DNA from: Bryobacteraceae bacterium
GTDB lineage: Bacteria > Acidobacteriota > Terriglobia > Bryobacterales > Bryobacteraceae
Length of the DNA stretch: 11,795 nt
Assembly (NCBI GenBank): GCA_030039005.1
Contig: JASHQT010000244.1
Span: 1 to 11,795, forward strand
Direction: 5' to 3'
The notes under the pieces were generated by a model. It was not told the origin of the DNA. It saw nothing but the letters and a program-made list of their open reading frames with translations, and did no database searches. Position numbers and translations under genes: made by a program. Positions 6,593 through 11,795 of this stretch are shown here, in pieces. Position 1 is the first letter of the stretch. The number at the start of each line of letters is the position of its first letter.

Positions 6593-6886
6593 TTAGGAGC
6601 GTGGAGGGTGATCGAGACGAGGACGGGGCTTTTCGGTCAGTTGAGGCGCGGGAGCTTCTGGAAGTCTTTCGATTTGGGTCGCGACGAACGTTTGGGTTCG
6701 CGGCGGAGGGCCGACATGCAGCGAGCAACAGGCGCAATCATGGCAGCTGCAGTCCTGGCCAAAAGGTGCGGTTGTGCCTGACGCTGCGTCGCGATAATCC
6801 TCCGCCATGCAGATGGCCATCTGGGTGGAGATGGCCATGAGCACGATGAGCGCCAGCAAGCGAATTAGGCTCTTCCTCCGAGGCAT
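6593..6886 (-). CDS. Small secreted Cys/His-cluster protein, putative metal binder
   Basis: A 97-residue protein with a strongly basic N-terminus (MPRRK), a hydrophobic signal core (LLALIVLMAIS) and probable cleavage near residue 27. The mature part has a dense cluster CSCHDCACCSLH (residues 46-57: five Cys and two His in twelve residues) and then a Pro/Arg-rich tail. The cluster suits soft-metal binding (copper, zinc) in the periplasm. I recall similar short Cys-rich proteins next to metal-related outer-membrane receptors but cannot name a characterised homolog. The ATG at 6884-6886 is 26 bases after the receptor stop codon; the ribosome binding site is weak (GGG nine bases upstream), but the start is fixed by the signal peptide. 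It is the third gene of the operon, between receptor and porin. Confidence 0.68.
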   Translation of the reverse strand: MPRRKSLIRLLALIVLMAISTQMAICMAEDYRDAASGTTAPFGQDCSCHDCACCSLHVGPPPRTQTFVATQIERLPEAPAPQLTEKPRPRLDHPPRS

Positions 6887-6912
6887 TTCTGAAACCCGTT
6901 CTGCTTAGCCGG

Positions 6913-9900
6913 CTAGAAAAAGAATTTGACCGCGCCTTGCACCTCACGCGGCGGAGCGGCGTTGACAACCTGGCCGAATAAGTTGCTGCTGATATCCCCG
7001 TCCACGGCCAAGGGTCCGAAGAAGTTCGCATGGTTGAAGGCATTGAATGCCTCGAACCGGAACTGCAATGTCCTCGATTCCTTAATGGTGAACGTCTTCA
7101 GAAGTGCGAGGTCGAAGTTGATTTCGCCCGGTCCGATGAACGAGCGCCGGCCGGCATTTCCTGGAGTACCCAGGGCATTAAGGGTGAACGCATTGATGTT
7201 GAAGTAGGGCTGGCCGTTTCGGCCCGCATTGCTGTTGATGTCCAGCGGCAGCCCGTTGTAATCGGGCAAATCCACGCTGTAATTGTTGACACCGTTGGGA
7301 TTGCTGCCCTGGAGCGAGTTATCGCCGTCGGTGTGCAGCGTAACCGGGAAACCGCTGTTGAAGCGCGCGATTCCGGTGAGTTGCCAGCCGTTCGTCAGGC
7401 CCCGGATATGCGCGATCTTGTCGAACGGCAGGTCGTACTGAAAACTGATGACCAGGTTCTGGGGAATGTCGAAGGCCGAGAGAGCGCGTGTGGCCTGGAG
7501 ATCGTACGGGTCACCAGGATCCGATATGCTGGATGCTTGGTCGATCGACTTGCTCCAGGTATACCCGGCTAAAATACTGAAGGTGGGTGTTGTATATCGG
7601 AGGGTAACCTCCAGCGCGTTGAACGAAGCATTTGCGACGGTGCCGATATAGTCGTCGTTGCCGAAATTCGGACCCAAGCCAACACGCGTTCCGTTGTAGA
7701 CCTGCCCGGAAGCACTATAGTAGGTCGTTTCTTCCCCGAACGGTCCACAGGTGGGCGTTCCTGGCATCACTTCGTTCGGCTGGCTCAACGAGAGGCACAG
7801 CGCTGGATTACCGGGGTTGTTGGAGTAAACCAGCAACTGATGGTGTGACTCCGATCCCACATAACTGGCGCTCAACATCATGTGCTGCCCAAACTGCCGC
7901 TGAACCGAGACGAAATAGTTCTCGGTGTAGGGATAGGTGTCCCACGGCACAGGGGCGGTCATGCCCTGTTGCGGAACGAAGATAGAAAAATTCTCGGTCG
8001 TATTCGGATTCTTGATGGACGTATTCAACGATGGCACTTGAAATGGAAATGGGTTGCCCAGGAAAGATCCATTTGCGGCCGTTATGTATGGCTGGGCAAA
8101 TAGCGACGGACCGGGACTGGTGTAGCTATATCCGTAAGGCGGCTGCGGTTCGTCTACCGCCATGACGTTGCCTTCGATCTGGTTGTAATAGATTCCATAG
8201 CCGGCGCGGATGCTGCTGTTGCCCGGACCACCGGTAAGTTTCTTAAGCCAGCCGTCCCTAGCGCCCGGCGAGTAGGCGAGCCCAATTCGCGGGGAGAAAC
8301 GGTTGCTGGAAGGCACCAGGGTGCTGGGAACGCCTTTGTCACCCACATAAACCAAGCTGGGGTAAGCTGTGGTGTAGACCTCGGATTGCTCTCCCGGAAT
8401 GAACGTTGGAATCTGGCGGTATTTTTCGGACCACCACGCCATCCAGTCCCAGCGGACGCCGTAGTTAATGGTCAAACTGTTAGAGACGCGCCAGCTATCT
8501 TGCGCAAAGCCACCCGCATAGTGATGGCGCAGGTAATACGCGTTGGAGCTGGCCTGATTGAAATAGCTGTCGACGCCGATGAAAAAGTCCGCGAAATCGT
8601 TGCCGGTTTCCTGGCCGGCAAAGGCGAACCCGCCATTGGCCTCCGGGTTCGGATTCACATTCACCTGCTCATAGCTGCCGACAAAGCCGAACTTCAGCGT
8701 GTGCGTTCCCAGGACCTTCGTAAAGATCTCGTTCCAGGCGTAGGTATTGTTCCACTGCTTCAGGTTGGTGATGGGAACGCCCATGACGAAGGAATTGAAG
8801 ATCACATTTTCAACGCCTTCATACTGCGGAAGAAGAGGAACAATGCCCGGTGTTCCGGCACCGGTCTCGAATCCCTGGGAGGCAATACTAACGCCAAGGC
8901 CTCCCGACGGCTGGCCCACAACATTGGCGTCGCGCATAAAGCTGAGACGGACTTCGTTGACCATAGTGGGACCGAAGGTCTTGGTGTCGGCCAGGCTGGT
9001 GAGCTGCGATCGGCCGAAATTCAAGCCGGCAAATCCGGGAACGGTTGCCCCGCCCTGTCCACTGGGATAGGGGTTACTCAGGTGGTAGTCGTCGAAGAAG
9101 TCGTAGGCTGAAATATTGCCCCACTTTCCGGCATCAATGTCGAAGCGCGCGCTACCTTTGTCATCCCTGAGAATCTCCCCATAAGCGCCGGAAGTATAGG
9201 TATCAGGACCATCGTTGGGAAGCGGAATGTACTGGAGCAGATTCGAAGCCGGCGCGGACCACACCGACTTCGGGATGATTGCATTCGGAAACACGCATTG
9301 ATTGCCGGACGAGCAGCCAGGCGTGTAGTAAGGTTCATTTGCCGAGACCGTATAGCCCAGTTTGTTCTGCAGCAGACTTGCGATATACGGTCCGCTCACC
9401 GTGCCTGTCAGCGTACTCGCGGCATCGCTAAAGTTGCCCTGCCGTTCAGCCAGCGAAGGCACCTGGATTAAACCGGTATCTTGCCCCTGGAAGTTCCTCG
9501 TGCCCTGATAGTCCAAAAAGAAGAACACCTTATTCTTCCTGATCGGCCCGCCGACCGTTCCTCCGAACTGGTTTTGGCGGTAGATACCGCGCTCGGGCGA
9601 AAAAAAGTTGCGCGCGTCCAGATCCGTGTTTCTCAGAAACTCGAAGCCGCTGCCATGAATCTCATTGGAACCCGACTTGGTGACCACATTGACGATGCCG
9701 CCGCTATAGTTCCCGTACTCGGCGTCGAAGTTATTGGTGAGAACGCGAAACTCGGCGATGGAGTCAAGGTCGGGAATGATCGCCGTGCCGCCGTTCATCA
9801 GCTCCTTCACATCGCCGCCGTTTACCAGAAATCCGTTGGCATCTTCCCGCTGGCCGCTGATCGATTGGTTTCCGGCATTTAGGCCGCCGGACGGCTGAAT

Positions 9901-10470
9901 CTGGACGGAAGCGCCGGCCATAACTACGGACTGCGCGGTCTGCGTAGACATCGGAACTATACCCGGCTGCAGGGCCAGCAGGTCCGTATAACTGCGGCCG
10001 TTCAGAGCGACAGCCGTCATTTCCTTCTGGCTGACCACCTCGCCCACTTCGGTGCTGCTGGTTTCCACATGGACTTGCTCGGTGCTCTCCGTTACCGTTA
10101 CTTCCGACCTCTGCTCGGAGACCGCTAGGCTAAAATCCATCCGGACGGATGCATCGGCGTCTACAGCGATGGCCGACTTCTTCTGTGGCGCAAAACCTGG
10201 AGCATTTATCTGCACGTCATAGGTGCCCACCGCTAGCCGGGGAAAGTTATAAAAGCCGCTGGCGTCCGCCGTCGTCTTGGTCTCGATTCCCTGGGCCGTG
10301 TTGGTCGCGGTTACAGTAGCGGCGGAGATCACGGCTCCAGTGGGGTCCGTTATCGTGCCCGAAATGCTGCCTGTCACCGCCGACCATGCGAGCGCCGCCA
10401 CGAGCAGAAGGCCCGCCGCCACTCGCAGCCATATTGACGTTTTCAGTTTGTCGAACTTCGTATTAAACAA
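6913..10470 (-). CDS. TonB-dependent outer-membrane receptor with carboxypeptidase-regulatory-like domain
   Basis: An 1,185-residue outer-membrane protein. A signal peptide (about 1-31) is followed by a carboxypeptidase-regulatory-like beta-sandwich at ~36-115 (SISGTITDPTGAVISAATV ... GFYNFPRLAVGTYDVQINAPGF), a plug domain at ~130-270 (VALNGRSYTDLLALQPGIV; EFRVLTNNFDAEYGNYSGG; IVNVVTKSGSNEIHGSGFEF) and a long barrel ending VQGAVKFFF, with the terminal aromatic residue needed for barrel insertion. This is the typical acidobacterial 'Oar-like' receptor, of which such genomes carry many, so the cargo cannot be deduced. The start is TTG (10468-10470), with GGGAG about ten bases upstream; I found no better ATG or GTG before the signal peptide. 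It lies 26 bases after DUF6152 and 26 before the Cys/His gene, as the second gene of the operon. Confidence 0.9.
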   Translation of the reverse strand: MFNTKFDKLKTSIWLRVAAGLLLVAALAWSAVTGSISGTITDPTGAVISAATVTATNTAQGIETKTTADASGFYNFPRLAVGTYDVQINAPGFAPQKKSAIAVDADASVRMDFSLAVSEQRSEVTVTESTEQVHVETSSTEVGEVVSQKEMTAVALNGRSYTDLLALQPGIVPMSTQTAQSVVMAGASVQIQPSGGLNAGNQSISGQREDANGFLVNGGDVKELMNGGTAIIPDLDSIAEFRVLTNNFDAEYGNYSGGIVNVVTKSGSNEIHGSGFEFLRNTDLDARNFFSPERGIYRQNQFGGTVGGPIRKNKVFFFLDYQGTRNFQGQDTGLIQVPSLAERQGNFSDAASTLTGTVSGPYIASLLQNKLGYTVSANEPYYTPGCSSGNQCVFPNAIIPKSVWSAPASNLLQYIPLPNDGPDTYTSGAYGEILRDDKGSARFDIDAGKWGNISAYDFFDDYHLSNPYPSGQGGATVPGFAGLNFGRSQLTSLADTKTFGPTMVNEVRLSFMRDANVVGQPSGGLGVSIASQGFETGAGTPGIVPLLPQYEGVENVIFNSFVMGVPITNLKQWNNTYAWNEIFTKVLGTHTLKFGFVGSYEQVNVNPNPEANGGFAFAGQETGNDFADFFIGVDSYFNQASSNAYYLRHHYAGGFAQDSWRVSNSLTINYGVRWDWMAWWSEKYRQIPTFIPGEQSEVYTTAYPSLVYVGDKGVPSTLVPSSNRFSPRIGLAYSPGARDGWLKKLTGGPGNSSIRAGYGIYYNQIEGNVMAVDEPQPPYGYSYTSPGPSLFAQPYITAANGSFLGNPFPFQVPSLNTSIKNPNTTENFSIFVPQQGMTAPVPWDTYPYTENYFVSVQRQFGQHMMLSASYVGSESHHQLLVYSNNPGNPALCLSLSQPNEVMPGTPTCGPFGEETTYYSASGQVYNGTRVGLGPNFGNDDYIGTVANASFNALEVTLRYTTPTFSILAGYTWSKSIDQASSISDPGDPYDLQATRALSAFDIPQNLVISFQYDLPFDKIAHIRGLTNGWQLTGIARFNSGFPVTLHTDGDNSLQGSNPNGVNNYSVDLPDYNGLPLDINSNAGRNGQPYFNINAFTLNALGTPGNAGRRSFIGPGEINFDLALLKTFTIKESRTLQFRFEAFNAFNHANFFGPLAVDGDISSNLFGQVVNAAPPREVQGAVKFFF

Positions 10471-10496
10471 AATCTGATTTCTCCCTGATTCGTTTG

Positions 10497-10898
10497 CTAT
10501 TTATGAGCTGCGTCCGCAAGGCATCCGTCCAATACGGTACGTCCGTTGGCCAGCGTTACTTTCTGGGCCGATGCGACATTGGCCCCGTCCCCCGCCGGAA
10601 ACGCGACCACGGTCACCCGGTCGCCTACCTTCAACGTGTCCCGCATCCAGCCCAACCGCGCCAAAGTATTCGGCCCCGCTCCCTCGAAGGCCCACTTTGT
10701 CACCTTGTCGTTGGCGTCCTTCACGTCAATATAGAAGTAGATATGGGGGGTTCTCCATTCCACCCGGGTGATTACGCCCGTGTAGGCGATCTGCCGTTTA
10801 ACATCGAACTCGACGAAAACCGAGTGGTGGGCGAAAGTTGGGGCCGCCGCCAAGAGCAACAGCCCCAAAGGACCATGAATGGCCAATCTAAGTCTCAT
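10497..10898 (-). CDS. DUF6152-family secreted protein
   Basis: A 133-residue secreted protein. The signal peptide (MRLRLAIHGPLGLLLLAAAP) ends TFA, so the mature chain would begin His-His-Ser. A compact beta-rich domain follows: FVEFDVKRQIAYTGVITRVE, then TPHIYFYIDVKD, then VGDRVTVVAFPAGDG. This matches the DUF6152 pattern (an AHHS start, then a G-x-V-x-x-x-x-W-x-x-P-H core), widespread in Acidobacteria and Proteobacteria and of unknown function; the N-terminal histidines recall CopC-type copper proteins, but that is inference. The frame extends 13 codons further to GTG 10937, but the predicted transcription start near 10921 excludes this and the signal peptide begins exactly at ATG 10898. 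It is the first gene of the operon with the TonB receptor, Cys/His protein and porin. Confidence 0.8.
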   Translation of the reverse strand: MRLRLAIHGPLGLLLLAAAPTFAHHSVFVEFDVKRQIAYTGVITRVEWRTPHIYFYIDVKDANDKVTKWAFEGAGPNTLARLGWMRDTLKVGDRVTVVAFPAGDGANVASAQKVTLANGRTVLDGCLADAAHK

Positions 10899-10927
10899 TT
10901 GAGGTGTAAAACGCGAAAGCTTGAAGC

Positions 10928-11009
10928 AGGCTACCACGGCGTGCAGCAGATCCGGGAGAAATGACTGTCAACTCGCGGTCAATGACCCTGCAGAAGAAGG
11001 TCACTGACC
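10928..11009 (-). promoter_or_regulatory. Operator-promoter P2 of the DUF6152-TonB receptor operon
   Basis: Read on the minus strand: GGTCAGTGACC (10999-11009), an 11-base spacer, GGTCATTGACC (10977-10987), then GCGAGTTGACA (10966-10976). The TGAC cores are in 11-bp phase throughout. Forty bases after GGTCATTGACC comes TGGTAGCCT (hexamer TAGCCT, 10928-10933). Transcription would start near 10921, with palindrome centres at about -61 and -83, and a 23-base leader to the ATG at 10898. The TTGACA at 10966-10971 looks like a -35 but has no -10 at normal spacing, so I read it as a third operator half-site. Confidence 0.6.
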
Positions 11010-11115
11010 GATAGAACTTCTTTGCATTCAATTCGCTAGCGTAGCACTGCAAAGCGTGGCGTGCTTCGCGATCAATGAACGATCTGAAGCCCGAATATCG
11101 TCGTTCTCGAAGACG

Positions 11116-11134
11116 TCGCCGCTTTAGACGGCGA
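11116..11134. repeat. Small inverted repeat in the divergent intergenic region
   Basis: TCGCCG and CGGCGA (6-base arms) flank the 7-base loop CTTTAGA. There is no following T-run, so it is not a standard intrinsic terminator. It lies between promoters P2 and P3, upstream of both. The rest of 10938-11264 outside the operators shows nothing I can support; the minus-strand reading frame across it contains the operators and looks non-coding. Confidence 0.25.
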
Positions 11135-11172
11135 GACCTGTCCAGCGAGCATCTGCTATTGCTCCTCACCAC

Positions 11173-11233
11173 GGTCACTGACCGGCAGTTGACCATTTAG
11201 TAAGGTTGGGGGGCTACTACTCCGTGCTAGGAT
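11173..11233 (+). promoter_or_regulatory. Operator-promoter P3 of the right PepSY gene
   Basis: GGTCACTGACC (11173-11183, perfect palindrome) is directly followed by GGCAGTTGACC (11184-11194), giving TGACC twice at 11-bp spacing. Forty-one bases after the palindrome is TGCTAGGAT (hexamer TAGGAT, 11228-11233). Transcription would start near 11240, 25 bases before the ATG, with the ribosome binding site at 11252-11257 inside the leader. The palindrome centre sits at about -62. The layout matches P1 and P2, and the palindrome plus second 11-mer closely resemble P2's GGTCATTGACC and GCGAGTTGACA. Confidence 0.6.
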
Positions 11234-11264
11234 GGCGGCGCCGATTAAGGCAGGAGGACTGAAG

Positions 11265-11795
11265 ATGGGTTCGCCTCAAGAAACCTTGCAGCCAGGCGTC
11301 CGTCCCGTTGCCATCGTTCGCAAGGCACTCATCTTTGTTCATCGCTGGCTAGGACTGGCCTTCTGTCTTCTTTTTGTGATGTGGTTTCTGTCCGGGATCG
11401 TTATGATGTACTCGGATTACCCAGGCATTGACGCGAAGGAGCGCCTAACCAAAGCGGAGACTTTGCGCCCGGAAGCCATCCGGCTCTCTCCGGCCGAGGC
11501 GTATTCCATCACACGATCTGGCCAACCGCCCAACCAGGTTTCGCTCGCAATGCTCCTGGGACATCCAGTATACCGTTTTCGATCGAGACGATCGGTATCA
11601 ATTGTTTATGCCGACAGCGGTGATGCGCCTCGCTGGATCGCGCAGGCCGATGCCGGAAAAATCGCGGAGAACTGGATCCGGAAGCCCGCTGGTACCGCTC
11701 GTTTCGAGGGAGCGCTCATGGAAGCGGATCAATGGACCTTGGGCGGCCAGTTCGCTGCCTTGAGGCCGTTGTTGAAATTCAGTTGGCCGGACGGG
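11265..11795 (+). CDS. PepSY-associated transmembrane protein, N-terminal part
   Basis: The first 177 residues of a gene that continues beyond the right edge with no stop. ATG 11265 is preceded at 7 bases by a perfect AGGAGG (11252-11257). An in-frame ATG at 11232 lies upstream of the predicted transcription start and is not favoured. Residues ~18-47 (RKALIFVHRWLGLAFCLLF, then VMWFLSGIVMMYSDYPG) are the N-terminal helix typical of PepSY membrane proteins, including the H-R-W-L-G motif. The region after it, with LSPAEAYSI and the HPVYRFRS stretch, is the start of a periplasmic PepSY-type domain. Members of this family include inner-membrane reductases for iron-siderophores. The gene is divergent from the TonB receptor operon and shares its operator, which suits a receptor and inner-membrane partner pair. 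Confidence 0.85.
   Translation, partial: MGSPQETLQPGVRPVAIVRKALIFVHRWLGLAFCLLFVMWFLSGIVMMYSDYPGIDAKERLTKAETLRPEAIRLSPAEAYSITRSGQPPNQVSLAMLLGHPVYRFRSRRSVSIVYADSGDAPRWIAQADAGKIAENWIRKPAGTARFEGALMEADQWTLGGQFAALRPLLKFSWPDG

Noticed and set aside
8386..9111. 241-codon plus-strand frame opposite the TonB receptor
   Set aside because: It is the antisense shadow of a well-supported receptor barrel; there is no ribosome binding site evidence and no domain. The same applies to other long frames within 6913-10470.
10943..10971. TTGACA (minus strand, 10966-10971) as the -35 of a standard promoter
   Set aside because: No acceptable -10 lies at 16-18 bp (TGCTGC). Its TGAC is in 11-bp phase with the palindromes, so it fits better as an operator half-site.
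10888..11196. 102-codon minus-strand reading frame across the divergent promoter region
   Set aside because: It covers the operators and both predicted transcription starts, is rich in Arg/Ser with no domain, and overlaps the signal peptide of the DUF6152 gene.
1..11795. tRNA, rRNA, CRISPR arrays, insertion sequences and attachment sites
   Set aside because: Looked for cloverleaf-like patterns, regularly spaced repeats, terminal inverted repeats and transposase motifs; none was convincing. The repeated GGTCANTGACC sites are operators, not an array with spacers.

Overview
The window reads as a chromosomal segment of an Acidobacterium, most likely of the Solibacter/Bryobacter type. This is inferred from three things: an outer-membrane TonB-dependent receptor of about 1,185 residues with an N-terminal carboxypeptidase-regulatory-like domain, paired DUF6644 membrane proteins with a DUF6152 secreted protein, and a membrane-anchored winged-helix regulator of a kind common in that phylum. 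Base composition is moderately GC-rich. No RNA gene, insertion sequence or CRISPR array was seen.

Layout, left to right. (1) 1-287, minus: the N-terminal end of a PepSY-type membrane protein, cut by the window edge. (2) 447-1619, plus: a ToxR/CadC-like membrane-anchored regulator, divergent from it. (3) 1458-2643, minus: two tandem four-helix DUF6644 proteins; the distal one runs into the 3' end of the regulator on the opposite strand. (4) 2912-5045, minus: a possible 63-residue basic protein, a secreted C-type cytochrome gene broken by an in-frame TAG just before its haem motif, a HupE/UreJ-type metal transporter and a single-pass 'transmembrane anchor' protein. (5) 5182-10898, minus: a tightly spaced operon of DUF6152 protein, TonB-dependent receptor, a small secreted Cys/His-cluster protein and an OprB-like porin. 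(6) 11265-end, plus: the N-terminal end of a second PepSY membrane protein, divergent from operon 5.

The most interesting feature links blocks 4, 5 and 6. Each is preceded by a copy of the palindrome GGTCANTGACC, accompanied by further TGACC-type half-sites in 11-bp phase. In all three cases a TGNTANNNT extended -10-like element lies 40-41 bases downstream, with no good -35. This places the palindrome near -61, a typical class I activator position, and makes the blocks a probable single regulon. The 11-bp direct-repeat phasing is what OmpR/PhoB-type winged helices use, and the regulator in block 2 has that fold, so it is a natural but untested candidate.

Taken together (outer-membrane receptor, porin, secreted Cys/His protein, secreted proteins whose predicted mature N-termini begin with His, HupE-type transporter, PepSY membrane proteins, C-type cytochrome) the genes suggest import and redox handling of a metal or metal chelate, with copper or nickel as reasonable guesses. 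The substrate cannot be read from the sequence.
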